A stretch of DNA of 64,000 bases, taken from CAWJLE01 sp963843645 (GTDB lineage Bacteria > Chloroflexota > Anaerolineae > DAOTYC01). This document shows, in pieces, positions 35,827 through 44,637 of this stretch (position 1 is its first letter; each line of letters opens with the position of its first letter). The notes beneath the pieces were generated by a model. The model saw only the letters and a program-made list of their open reading frames with translations. It ran no database searches and was not told the origin of the DNA. The DNA is taken from NCBI GenBank assembly GCA_963843645.1, contig CAWJLE010000003.1, positions 1,798,001 through 1,862,000 of the forward strand, written 5' to 3'. A program made the translations under genes and the position numbers.

Positions 35827-36820
35827 CTCTCCTTTCGACGGCCGGAGAGTGCCGCCGTCTGAAGCGCATTCAGTGATAGGGCCAACACGAGAATGACACC
35901 GTACGCTACCTGCAGCGCAAACGTTGAGACGTTGAAGAACGTCAGGATGCTCTGGAGGAGGAAGATATCCACGGCGCCCAGGGCAGCGCCCACGACGCCC
36001 CCCACTCCGCCGCCGAGGCCGACCCCACCCAGGGCAGCTGCGGCAATGGCCGTCATCGTGTAGCCCGGGCCGACTTTCGGGTCTCCGGAGCCGATCAGTG
36101 CGGTCAGTGACATTGCGGCGATCGACGTGATGACGCCGGTCAACACGTACGCCCCCAGCGCACTGCCGTGACGTTGACCCCCGCGGTATAAGCCGCTCGA
36201 TCGTCCCCGCCCGTGGCCATGAGCTGCTCGTAGTACAGCGTGCGAGTCAGCCCCCACCAGGCGAGAAGGACCACGGCCACGGGAAGCAGCGACCAGCCGC
36301 CGGACAGGCTCGCGAGCCAGGGCGGCACCTTGCCGCCGGGGGACGGCATGATCCACACGGCCAGACCACTGTAAATCAGATAAGTCCCGAGCGTGGCAAC
36401 GATGGGTTGGATGCGCACTATGGCCACCAGGAAGCCGTTGAACGCACCGGACAGCAAACCGATGCTCAACGCTACTGGTACGACGACCAGCGGCGAAGTA
36501 TACCCCAGCCGTGTGAGGAAGATCTGGACGACGGTGACGTTGACGAGCGTCAGCAGCGGCCCGATCGAAATATCGATCCCACCGCCGCCCACCAGCAATG
36601 AGGGCGTCACTGCGATCGCCGCCAGGATGAGCGGCGCCATCATGCCCAGTGTGGTGCCGAGCGCTGAGTAGGCGAAGCGCGCGGGGTTGAGGATGGCGTT
36701 GATCGACACGAAGAGCACAAACAGCACCATCGACAGCCGTGCTTCGTTGAACCCGCCGCCGCGCAGCACGGCCCACCACCCAGCAGCCGGGCGGCGAGCC
36801 TCAGATCGCTCGATCGTCAT
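35823..36820 (-). pseudogene. Sugar-type ABC transporter permease, first subunit, one frameshift
   Basis: Corrected for one missing base, this is a 332-residue RbsC-family permease. ATG 36820 follows GGGAGG and overlaps the ATPase gene by 20 bp. The N-terminal frame (GGGGIDISIGPLLTLVNVTVV, AFNGFLVAIVRIQPIVATLGTYLIY as separate motifs) ends after NVTAVR at about 36160. The C-terminal frame resumes with LGAYVLTGVITSIAAMSLT and GVGLGGGVGGVVGAALGA. Restoring one C in CGC(C)TGG on the coding strand joins them exactly. All family blocks are intact, so a sequence error is likely, but if real the importer would be inactive. Confidence 0.87.
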
Positions 36821-37580
36821 GTGCCCTCCCAAACATGGCCGCGATGACCTTCGCCCGGCTGATTTCCTCGCGCGGCAAAACGGCGAAGAGCCCGGCATCG
36901 CGGAAAACCAGAGTACGGTCGCATAGCTGGAGAAACTCGTCTATCTCGGTCGACAACAGGACCACCGTGCGGCGCTCGTGGCGCGCCATGTCCCGAAAAG
37001 CCTGATAAAGCGTCATCTTCGTCTGGACGTCGACCCCGCGGGTCGGATCGTTGAGCAGCATGACGCGCGGCGAACTGGCCAGCCAGCGAGCCAGCAGCAG
37101 CTTCTGCTGGTTGCCGCCGCTCAGGCTGGTGATCGGCGCGTGCGGCGCGGCGAAGACCATGGACAGTCGCTCTCGATAGCCCGCCAACTGCTCCAACTGG
37201 ACCCGCCGGTTCAGAAACCCCAACCAGGAACTGCGGCCCAAGGTCGCGACGGCAAAATTGTCCAGCACGGACAGGGAAGGGAAAATACCCTGGGTCTTGC
37301 GCTCGCGCGGCAGATAGGCGACACCCGCCCGGGCAGCCGCGTGCAAGCTGTTGATGGGCACGGACCGTCCGTCTGGTTGAGGGGCCTCGACGCTGCCCGT
37401 CGCAGGGCGACGAAGGCCACAAAGGACCTCCAGGAAGCGGCCCTGCCCATGCCCCTCCAGTCCGGCCAGACCGACGATCTCGCCCTCAAAGATGCTGACA
37501 TCGAACGCCGGCGCACCTTCCGCCAGGGACACGCCTCGCGCTTCCAGGACTATCGGCGGCGTCCCGACTGCATTGGACAT
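36801..37580 (-). CDS. Sugar-type ABC transporter, C-terminal ATPase half encoded separately
   Basis: The protein has 259 residues; ATG 37580 has AGGAGG 7 nt upstream. It corresponds to the second nucleotide-binding domain of RbsA/MglA-type proteins, normally fused to the first. IVGLAGLEGHGQGRFLE is the degenerate Walker A of such second domains (no GKT/S), followed by YLPRERKTQGIF, signature LSGGNQQKLLLARWL, Walker B RVMLLNDPTRGVD and a switch region LLSTEIDE. The degenerate Walker A, strong signature and Walker B are normal for this half. It is separated from the first half by 28 bp and a different frame, and has its own ribosome-binding site. Confidence 0.87.
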   Translation of the reverse strand: MSNAVGTPPIVLEARGVSLAEGAPAFDVSIFEGEIVGLAGLEGHGQGRFLEVLCGLRRPATGSVEAPQPDGRSVPINSLHAAARAGVAYLPRERKTQGIFPSLSVLDNFAVATLGRSSWLGFLNRRVQLEQLAGYRERLSMVFAAPHAPITSLSGGNQQKLLLARWLASSPRVMLLNDPTRGVDVQTKMTLYQAFRDMARHERRTVVLLSTEIDEFLQLCDRTLVFRDAGLFAVLPREEISRAKVIAAMFGRAHDDRAI

Positions 37581-37608
37581 GAATGCCCTCCTGAGCACTG
37601 CCTCAATC

Positions 37609-38376
37609 TCAATTCGACGGCTCGCACGCCAGGGCCTCCGGCTCCGTCCTGCAGACCAGGTCCAGGAGTTGGGCTGCGTCGAGTCCGGCAGCCGGCACGC
37701 GGGCGACCGTCCTTCCACTGCGCAGAACCGTGATTTCGTCGGACAGGCCCAGGACTTCGTCGATACGATGCGAGATGAAGACGACGAGCCGTCCGCCGGC
37801 CACGAACTCGCGAATGCAGGCGAACAGCGTCTCCCGGTCGTCGATATCCAGCGCTGCCGTCACCTCATCCAGAATCAGGATCGAGGGATCGCGCACCAGT
37901 GCCCGCGCGATGACGATGAGCTGTTGCTGGGCGAGCGGCAAACCGCCGACCTGGCAGTCCAGATCGAGCCGGGTCTTCGTGATTCGTGCCAGAGTTCGCG
38001 CGGCCAACGGCGCGCGCTCCTCGCGCGGAATCCGACGGCGGAGCAGGCCGTCGAAGCCCAGGAAGATGTTGTCCAGGATCGATCGGTTCGGGGCCACCAG
38101 CACTTCCTGTAGAACCGGTGCGATACCGAGGGCCCGCATGGCGTTGGGCTCGAAGCGGCGCACCGGCGCACCGTTGACCTCAACCCGGCCTTCATCGGGA
38201 CCGATGATGCCGGACAGGATCTTGACCAGCGTGCTTTTCCCGGAGCCGTTCTCGCCGAAAACAGTGTGGACGGTCCCCCGCCGGCACTGCAGGTCGAGAC
38301 CGACCAGCGCCCGTGTCTCGCCATAGCTCTTGCGGACGCCGGCCGCGTCGAGCACAACGCCCTCGCGTGAATTCAA
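37609..38376 (-). CDS. Sugar-type ABC transporter, N-terminal ATPase half encoded separately
   Basis: TTG 38376 is proposed as start because GGAGG lies 7 nt upstream and the protein then begins LNSREGVVLDAAGVRKSYG; the frame is open to 38472. The 255 residues form the first nucleotide-binding domain of an RbsA-type ATPase: Walker A GENGSGKST, Q-loop before LQEVLVAPNRSILDN, signature-like GLPLAQQQLIVIARAL (LSVAQQQ type), Walker B ILILDEVTAAL, and switch FISHRIDEV. The canonical polypeptide of about 500 residues is here divided at the normal inter-domain linker. A very short frame overlap with the next half is not seen. Confidence 0.86.
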   Translation of the reverse strand: MNSREGVVLDAAGVRKSYGETRALVGLDLQCRRGTVHTVFGENGSGKSTLVKILSGIIGPDEGRVEVNGAPVRRFEPNAMRALGIAPVLQEVLVAPNRSILDNIFLGFDGLLRRRIPREERAPLAARTLARITKTRLDLDCQVGGLPLAQQQLIVIARALVRDPSILILDEVTAALDIDDRETLFACIREFVAGGRLVVFISHRIDEVLGLSDEITVLRSGRTVARVPAAGLDAAQLLDLVCRTEPEALACEPSN

Positions 38377-38532
38377 AGGCAAACCTCCGGCTGTCTCTGT
38401 TAAGCGGCACCTGCCGCCGGCCCCGTCGCCCAGGCTGCCCGTCAGTGGGCTCAGGAACTGGGGGAAGAGCACATGGGGCCGGCATCCGGCAGGCCCAGGC
38501 CTGCCGAATGCCGCCGGTCTACATTTCGAACG

Positions 38533-39777
38533 TCACTTGGTGGCCGCGCCCGCGCACGGGTCCGGCACTGTCGCGTAGTCGTAAGGCGGTGTGGCCGCGC
38601 CGTTCGTGAAGTACGCGTTCATGGTTTCTTCCGGCATTGGGTCTTCAGGCGGAATCGGGAAAATGGAAGTCGTCGACGACGTCATGCAGGGCTTGTACCA
38701 ATTCGGCAACGTCGCCTGGGTGACTTCGGGCATGGGAATCATGATCAGGTTCAGGTTTGGCTTCTGGCCTTCCAGCATGCGGATCGCCACGCGGAACACA
38801 GCCTGAGCCGTCTTGTGGGGCAGCACGCCATGGCCATAGAATTTGAAGCCGGCGTCGCCCTTTTCGTGCCAGTAGCCCATGATATCACCGGTCAATGAGC
38901 CGGTCACGAGAGGAACGGGCCGCCCTGCCTCGGCGAAAGCTTCCGCGATGGCTCGTGCTTCGCTGCCGGTGGTCCATACCGCGTCGATCTGCTCGGGATG
39001 GGTCGCCAGGGCCTGCATCACCGCTGCCTTGGTGTCACTGAGCGTCCAGTTACCGTTCACCTTGGCCACGATCTTCAGGTCAGGATAGTTCTTCAGCGCC
39101 GCCTCGGCACCCGCCCACTCTTCCAGAACGATCGGGTGGCCGGCCAGGCCTTCCACGATCAGCACGTTGGCCTTGCCGTCAAACGTCTTGGCGATGCCTT
39201 CGATCATCTGGTTGCCCCACAGCCAGTAGTTCGAGTTCACGTTGATGGCGTATGGGCTGGTGACCGGGCCGTCGACGGTGACGAACGGAATCCCCGCATC
39301 GTAGGCCGCTTTGACCGCGTCGTTCAGGCCGGTGCTGGACTCGGGGATCGCCATGATGATGCTGCACTTTTTGTCGATGAAGGTGCGGATGTTGGAGATG
39401 TCCTGGGCGACATCGTTGTTGGAGACGGAGTATTCGAAACTGCTGACGATGTTGGCACTCTTAAACTGCTCGGCCAGCCGCACGATCTCGTCGCGCACCT
39501 GCACGCGCCACGGGTTGCCCTCGTAGGAATCGGCATAGCAGAGCTTCCACGGCTTAGCCGGCGGCGTCCAGTTGTCGTAGGCCGAAGGCAGCACGTTGGC
39601 GGCCTGGCCCGTGTACAGCGGCTGAAGCTCGGCGGGCAGCGCCTGGATCAGTTTCTCCCCTACGGACGTGTCCGCAGGAGCCGGGGTCTGCGCCTGAGCG
39701 ATGGGCACGAGGCTGATTGCCGTCAGAATGACGAGGCTCCAGACCAGCAGTGACGTCCAATACCGCGATTTCAACAT
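38533..39777 (-). CDS. Periplasmic-binding protein of a sugar-type ABC importer
   Basis: The 414-residue protein starts at ATG 39777, preceded by GAGGAGG. The signal peptide is SLLVWSLVILTAISLVPIAQAQ. The type I periplasmic-binding fold is shown by KLCYADSYEGNPWRVQVRDEIVRLAEQ, SIIMAIPESSTGLNDAV, AGIPFVTVDGPV, NVLIVEGLAGHPIVLE and DAVWTTGSEA. The ligand is unknown; family members bind sugars, autoinducer-2, nucleosides or small organic compounds. It is the third gene after the regulator, so it probably lies in the operon that begins with the methyltransferase. No lipobox Cys is evident near the signal cleavage site. Confidence 0.88.
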   Translation of the reverse strand: MLKSRYWTSLLVWSLVILTAISLVPIAQAQTPAPADTSVGEKLIQALPAELQPLYTGQAANVLPSAYDNWTPPAKPWKLCYADSYEGNPWRVQVRDEIVRLAEQFKSANIVSSFEYSVSNNDVAQDISNIRTFIDKKCSIIMAIPESSTGLNDAVKAAYDAGIPFVTVDGPVTSPYAINVNSNYWLWGNQMIEGIAKTFDGKANVLIVEGLAGHPIVLEEWAGAEAALKNYPDLKIVAKVNGNWTLSDTKAAVMQALATHPEQIDAVWTTGSEARAIAEAFAEAGRPVPLVTGSLTGDIMGYWHEKGDAGFKFYGHGVLPHKTAQAVFRVAIRMLEGQKPNLNLIMIPMPEVTQATLPNWYKPCMTSSTTSIFPIPPEDPMPEETMNAYFTNGAATPPYDYATVPDPCAGAATK

Positions 39778-39989
39778 GACGTTTTCCTCCTCATTGATGA
39801 AACGTGATCGCCGTTTGGGCCAACGGCGGCGCGACTGTTAGGACGAAGGGTCACGCGAGCCGACCACCAGACTCTACCGGGGAAGCACTCTCGCATGCCC
39901 AGCGCTGTGGCACTTGTCGAGTGAATCACCTCCTTCCCATTGACAGAGCACGCCTGACGGGCACGGGATCGACGGCGACGGAGGCGCTT
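39778..39989. other. Gap between binding-protein and corrinoid-protein genes
   Basis: This 212-bp gap contains CGCCGTT-TGGGCC-AACGGCG, a 7-bp hairpin near 39811, and AAGGAGGTGA on the minus strand near 39930 without a suitably placed start. I found no cobalamin riboswitch consensus, but I cannot exclude a weak internal promoter. Confidence 0.4.
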
Positions 39990-40655
39990 TCAGGCACGCC
40001 TCATCAGCTGACGCGCCAGGTTGGCGCCGGCAGCCGCGTTTGGCGCGTAGCCATCGGCTCCGATCTCAGTTGCGTAAGCCGCCTGCACCGGCGCCCCACC
40101 AATTATCACCTTCACCTGGTCACGAAGGCCGGCTTCCTGCAAAGCCTTCACCACTTCACGCATCTTCAGCATGGTCGTCGTCAAGAGAGCCGACATAGCC
40201 ACCAGATCGGCGCGGTGCTCTTTGCTCGCGTCCACAAACTTCTCGGGCGATACGTCCACGCCCAGATCGACGACCCTGAACCCCGCGCCCTCCAGCAACA
40301 TGGCGACCAGGTTCTTGCCGATGTCGTGCATGTCGCCGTGCACAGTCCCGATTACCACGGTACCCGCGCTCCTGGCCTGCGCCGCCTCGGTGAGCAGTGG
40401 GCGCAGGACGGCCGTGGACGCCTTCGCCGCTTTGGCCGAAACCAGCACCTCGGGAATGAAATACTCGTTCTTCTCCATCAGGCGCCCGACTTCGGTCATC
40501 GCCGGAACGAGGGCCTCACTAAAGAGTAATTCCGGCTGGAGCCCAGCCGCAACGGCTGCGCGCGTCACCCGCTCGGCCTCGGACGTACGCCCTTCGATGA
40601 CAGCTTGCATCAGGTCACTGAGATAGAGTCCTGACTCCTGCTCCACACCTGCCAT
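39990..40655 (-). CDS. Corrinoid-binding methyl-carrier protein (MtaC/MtbC type)
   Basis: The protein has 221 residues, the usual size of MtaC/MtbC-type corrinoid proteins. ATG 40655 has GGAGG 9 nt upstream. An N-terminal four-helix cap (about 1-90, containing MTEVGRLMEKNEYFIPEVLVSA in part) precedes a Rossmann-like cobalamin domain with D108-x-H110-x-x-G113 in GDMHDIGKN, SALLTTTM and VIIGGAPV. His110 should coordinate cobalt. It carries a methyl group between a substrate-specific methyltransferase and a second methyltransferase. It directly follows the first UroD-type methyltransferase gene, which is the usual partner arrangement. Confidence 0.93.
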   Translation of the reverse strand: MAGVEQESGLYLSDLMQAVIEGRTSEAERVTRAAVAAGLQPELLFSEALVPAMTEVGRLMEKNEYFIPEVLVSAKAAKASTAVLRPLLTEAAQARSAGTVVIGTVHGDMHDIGKNLVAMLLEGAGFRVVDLGVDVSPEKFVDASKEHRADLVAMSALLTTTMLKMREVVKALQEAGLRDQVKVIIGGAPVQAAYATEIGADGYAPNAAAGANLARQLMRRA

Positions 40656-40721
40656 CAACGTTAACCTCCTCAATAATGTAAGGGCCGTGGAGCACAGCGG
40701 CTCGGCGGCCCGGACGGCATT

Positions 40722-41792
40722 TCATTTTATGTCTATGGGATATCGGCCATACTCGTACACGGTATCGAGCAGAGCCAGGAAATTCTCGTACGGCACGTAC
40801 TCTGGGATAGAATTGCTGCTGGCCAGGCAGTAGCCGCCGCCGGGAGCCAGCTCGCGAAGGCGCTCCTTGCATTCCGCCACGACCTCGTCCGGTGTGCCCC
40901 GCGTCAGCGTGTAACCCAGGTCGATGTTCCCCATCAGGCAGATCCGGTCACCGAAACGGCGCTTCATGTCGACGATGTCCATCGCCTTGGGCTCGAAGGG
41001 GTGCACCGCGTCGAAACCGCAGTCGACTATGTCGGTCATGACGTCGTCGAGCTTGCCGTCGCTGTGGCAAATGGCCAGTTTCCCCTTGGCGTGAATGCGA
41101 TCGACCACTTCCTTGAACCAGGGGAAGACGAAGCGGCGTAGATGCCGCGGGCTGATGATCAACGCTTCAGAATAAGCCAGATCATCGGCGTGGATCACGC
41201 TGCCCACTGCGTCGTATTCCAGCATGCGGTCGAGCACCTGGAGCTGGAGCGAGGCGACTTTGTCGAACATCCGCTGGACCAGGCCGGGGTTCTCCACCAC
41301 GGACTCCGCGAAAGTCTGGAAGCCCATAAACCACCACACGGAATTGAAGATCTTGCCCAGGGCGCCCATGATCTTCATGCCGGGTGGCAGCACCTTGCTG
41401 AGCCGATCGAACTTGCTGAAGTCCAGATCGTCGACGCTCGGCCAGGGAAAGGCCGCGAAGTCTTCCTCAGTCTGAATGAGACCCTGGTGTTCTTCTACCC
41501 AACCACGCTCGGTCTCACCATAATCGAACAGCGCATACTGAGCGCGGACCAGCTTCTTGGCGTCGGTCATCAGACTGCTGGTCTGGATGCCGGCCTCAGC
41601 CGTGATGAAGTCGAAGCCGGCGCGTGCCCAGAATTCGACCTCGTCCTCAGGTCCACGGATCGGGCGGCCCAGGAAGCGCTGCTTGTGGGTCATGTCGATG
41701 GTGACGTCGCCCAGCGGGACGCGGTCCGGCTCACCCAGTCTCAGCACGGTGCGTCGGAAGCGATTCTCAAAGTCGGGATGTTGTTCCGTCAT
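40722..41792 (-). CDS. Uroporphyrinogen-decarboxylase-family methyltransferase (first copy in cluster)
   Basis: The 356-residue protein starts at ATG 41792, preceded by GAGGAGAG. It is a UroD-superfamily TIM barrel: FRRTVLRLGEPDRVPLGD at the N-terminus, FDFITAEAG, VIHADDLAYSEALIISPRHLRRFVFPWFKEV in pieces, KLAICHSDGKLDDVM (with Cys-His near the metal site), ICLMGNIDLGY and YCLASSNSIPEYVP. Such enzymes transfer methyl groups to or from corrinoid proteins. The adjacent corrinoid gene 66 bp downstream makes that the most likely role. The two UroD-type proteins in the cluster are divergent, so one may demethylate the substrate and the other pass the methyl on. The order is inference. Confidence 0.88.
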   Translation of the reverse strand: MTEQHPDFENRFRRTVLRLGEPDRVPLGDVTIDMTHKQRFLGRPIRGPEDEVEFWARAGFDFITAEAGIQTSSLMTDAKKLVRAQYALFDYGETERGWVEEHQGLIQTEEDFAAFPWPSVDDLDFSKFDRLSKVLPPGMKIMGALGKIFNSVWWFMGFQTFAESVVENPGLVQRMFDKVASLQLQVLDRMLEYDAVGSVIHADDLAYSEALIISPRHLRRFVFPWFKEVVDRIHAKGKLAICHSDGKLDDVMTDIVDCGFDAVHPFEPKAMDIVDMKRRFGDRICLMGNIDLGYTLTRGTPDEVVAECKERLRELAPGGGYCLASSNSIPEYVPYENFLALLDTVYEYGRYPIDIK

Positions 41793-41877
41793 TGGCTCTC
41801 TCCTCGTTTAGTTTGGGCTGATCGAACCGGCGCGATTCCTCACTGTTGATGTGGGTAGGTAGGCAGGCTGCGGCTGC

Positions 41878-42438
41878 CTACATGTGAGGTGGCGCGTTGA
41901 CCCCAATCATCTGCAGCTCATCGTCCCCGGCGTTGCGCCAGCGATGGGGAATACTAGCCTCGAAGTAGACGACGTCACCGGCCTCCAGCAGGTAGGGCAC
42001 CTCGTCCAGGAAGTACTCCACTTTGCCCTTGACGACGAAGACGATCTCCTCGCCCGGATGACTCAGCGGCGTCTGCCCGCTGTCGACGCCAGGGGCCGCA
42101 TAGGTGAACAGCCCTTCCATGGCATGCTGCACGTCCGGGCTGATGATCTCGTGCCGGTAGTCCGCCCCAGGCGGAATGAGCACCCGGCGCTGGTCGTGCC
42201 GCACGACGCCGAAGTGTGCTTTGGCCGGCTCATGCTGCTCGCCGAAGAACAGGGCGCTCGTACGCGTGCCGAGTGCATCGCAAATGCGGTAGAGAGCGCC
42301 CAGAGACGGATTCGTCAGCCCACGTTCTACCTGGCTGATGTATCCGGGAGTAAAACCGCTGCGCGCCGCCACTTCGGCCATCGTCAGGCCGGCCGCGTGG
42401 CGCGCCTCGCGGATTCTGGCGCCGAGATCTTCCACCAT
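41878..42438 (-). CDS. XRE-family transcriptional regulator with cupin sensor domain
   Basis: The protein has 186 residues. Residues 1-65 are a helix-turn-helix of the XRE type (EARHAAGLTMAEVAARSGFTPGYIS in part, and QVERGLTNPSLGALYRI). Residues 105-180 are a small cupin with PLSHPGEEIVFVVKGKVEYFLDE and a metal-site-like His/Glu set (H in RWRNAGDDEL region). XRE-cupin proteins sense small metabolites and usually control the neighbouring genes. It is first in the minus-strand cluster, 85 bp before the methyltransferase, behind a near-consensus promoter and a palindrome that it may bind itself. Confidence 0.92.
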   Translation of the reverse strand: MVEDLGARIREARHAAGLTMAEVAARSGFTPGYISQVERGLTNPSLGALYRICDALGTRTSALFFGEQHEPAKAHFGVVRHDQRRVLIPPGADYRHEIISPDVQHAMEGLFTYAAPGVDSGQTPLSHPGEEIVFVVKGKVEYFLDEVPYLLEAGDVVYFEASIPHRWRNAGDDELQMIGVNAPPHM

Positions 42439-42491
42439 GTCATATTGTCCTGGGTCAGTTCGGTTGCGAAGAAGAGGATGGATTTTCGTGC

Positions 42492-42514
42492 CCGGCTAAA
42501 GATTTATTAGCCGG
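42492..42514. promoter_or_regulatory. Perfect 8-bp palindrome, candidate operator of the corrinoid cluster
   Basis: CCGGCTAA at 42492-42499 and TTAGCCGG at 42507-42514 are exact inverted repeats separated by 7 bp. It lies between the -10 box at 42534 and the regulator start at 42438, in the leader where an autoregulating XRE repressor would block transcription. Confidence 0.6.
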
Positions 42515-42533
42515 AATTAAATTTCCCACTCAA

Positions 42534-42562
42534 ATTATAGCATAATTGCCTACGGCAGTCAA
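42534..42562 (-). promoter_or_regulatory. Near-consensus sigma-70 promoter of the regulator and cluster
   Basis: On the minus strand TTGACT (42557-42562) is followed by a 17-nt spacer and a perfect TATAAT (42534-42539). Transcription should start near 42527 and run into the XRE-cupin gene 89 bp downstream. Confidence 0.8.
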
Positions 42563-42925
42563 GGCATTTTCCAATTCGTCACATCGTTGATTTTCGAATG
42601 CCAGCGTCAAGACGGTCTTCTCCTCTCCAACTGGGACGGCGTAGCGCCCCTGCTACCTCTGCTGCGCGACATCTTGTCCCAGCCCGAACATCTCGTCGGC
42701 GACGAGTGGCCGTGGTTCCTGGCCTACGCTGGGCCGGCGAGGCCGCGAGACTACGGGAGCACTTACTACTGACATCCCGCGCGCTCGAACATACTCCGGC
42801 TTCATAGTACTACGCGGCCATGACCAAAGGTCTATTGAAACGCCTCAAGGAATCGTGTAATATGGAACTGATTGATGAGATACAGTTCGATAGTGTAAAT
42901 TACCGCTCTGGGAGGAAGGGCTGCA
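42563..42925. other. Intergenic stretch before the first beta-helix gene
   Basis: This stretch holds a 61-codon open frame on + at 42587-42772 (ending PARPRDYGSTYY) with no ribosome-binding site and no recognised relative; it may be a fragment of a lost gene. The rest is AT-rich and should contain the promoter of the beta-helix gene, but no convincing -35/-10 pair was found. Confidence 0.35.
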
Positions 42926-44637
42926 TTGAGTCGTACATCCTGGGTTATGACGTTTGTCGGGTTTGCTTGTCTCGTAGTACTTCTAACTTCTCTGCTTCTA
43001 CCAGCCAATTCAATAGCCTCACCATTGCCTCAAAGAGGCCGGCTTATTCATCGATTGTACCTTCCACACGTCGGGCACTCTAATTGGGAGCCACAGCCCA
43101 CACCTTCGCCGACCGCCACAGACGTGGCCACCGTCGCGCCAACCGCTACTCATACCGCAACAGGCGTCCCGACGGCCACCCACACCGCAACGCGTGTGCC
43201 AACCGCCACTCACACTACTACCGCACCAACCGCCACGCGTACTACCACGGCGCCGACCGCCACGCGCACGCCGACGCGCACGCCGACGGCTACTCGGACT
43301 CCAACGCGCACCACCGTACCGCCGACCGCCACTCGGACGCCGACGCGTACCCCTACTGCTACGGCCACACGGCCCGCTTCAGCTACATCCACACCCGTGC
43401 CGGCCACAGGAGCCGTGTACTACTTTGACGCGACTAGCGGAAGCGATTCCGGCGCTGGTACTATGGCCAGTCCCTGGAAGAGCATCTCGAAAGCCAACAG
43501 CCTGTCGTTGAAACCTGGGGACCAGGTGCTGTTCAAGGCGGGCCAGACTTGGACGGGTACATCTTTGGTCCCAGCCCATGACGGGGCAGCGGGCAAGCCA
43601 ATCTACTATGGCCGTTATGGTACTGGTGCCAATCCGATTATCAATTACCGTGGCCATTTTGCCGTTAATGCGAATGGCAAGAGCTACCTTGTCTTCAACG
43701 GCATTGACAGTCGGGACGCCATGCGGAATTACAACGTGGACGGCTCGCACGATGTCATGATCGAGAACTGCAATCTGCAATCAACGACTCAGGATGAAAG
43801 CTCGGTCATCGTCTTGAATTCAACCGGTGGAGTGTTGATCAGCAATTGCGAGATCCATGATGTTCCGGGGTGGGGTATTGACTCCAGCAATACTACCGGT
43901 CTGACCGTGCAGGACTGCTACATTCACGACATTATCGGCGGAGGGTCCGTTCAACACCATGGGATGTATTTAACCGCTGTAACCAACGCGACGATACGCG
44001 ATACTGTCATAGATCACAGCATCCACAGCGGAATTAAGATGGGGCACGGGATAACCAGTGGTCTCTTAATTGAACGCGTCAAGATCACTAACACGTGCCT
44101 GGATGGCGAGAATGGTTCCGACCTAGACTTGACGCAGGGGACCATAGCCTCTGCTACAATCAGAAACTGCCTGTTCGCCTTCGGACGGATATGTATCGAA
44201 ACAGTGGCCGGCGACGGCGGCGGCATAAACAATCTGGAACTCTACCACAATACTATCGTCGATCACTACTTTGCAATCGAGATGCGCTCTGGGTCTCGTG
44301 GTTGGATTGTCGAGAATAACATCTTAGTCAACGACACTTCGTGGTCGCTATCCGCCAGTGCACCCACACTCCTTTGTATATCGTCCAAACGGATGACATT
44401 CCTTATAACACGTTTGATAACAACTGCTACTTCTTCAAAAATGGGGGCGGCTCATATAATCCGATCCGTATCGGAGGTTCCACGGAAAGCCTAGCCACTT
44501 GGCAAGCGCGGGGCAGTCACCCGGACACACACAGTATCTATGCCGATCCGCTGTTCGTCACCAACTACACCGACTTGCACTTGCGCTCAAACTCCCCTTG
44601 CCCAGACGCTGGCGCAGAGAACGACGTCTTGAATTGA
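42926..44637 (+). pseudogene. Secreted parallel beta-helix protein, one frameshift near the C-terminus
   Basis: With one correction the protein has 570 residues. TTG 42926 follows GGAGGAAGG. A signal peptide (FVGFACLVVLLTSLLLPANSIAS) precedes about 100 residues of Thr/Pro/Ala-Arg linker (TATRTPTRTPTAT-type). The rest is a right-handed beta-helix: YYFDATSGSDSGAGTMASPWKSI is the usual N-cap of pectate-lyase-like proteins, followed by coil repeats with NCNL, NCEIHD, DCYIHD and NCLFAFG asparagine/cysteine ladders. The frame breaks near 44360; the C-terminus FDNNCYFFKNG continues one frame away and matches the paralogue downstream. A polysaccharide lyase or binding function is plausible but no catalytic Asp/Arg set is identified. 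Confidence 0.82.

Noticed and set aside
39900..39989. Small gene behind AAGGAGGTGA on the minus strand
   Set aside because: The nearest in-frame GTG codons are too close or too far from the site, and the 57-codon frame has no recognisable coding character.
39804..40529. 241-codon + strand open frame
   Set aside because: It runs antisense to the corrinoid-protein gene and carries no recognisable domain.
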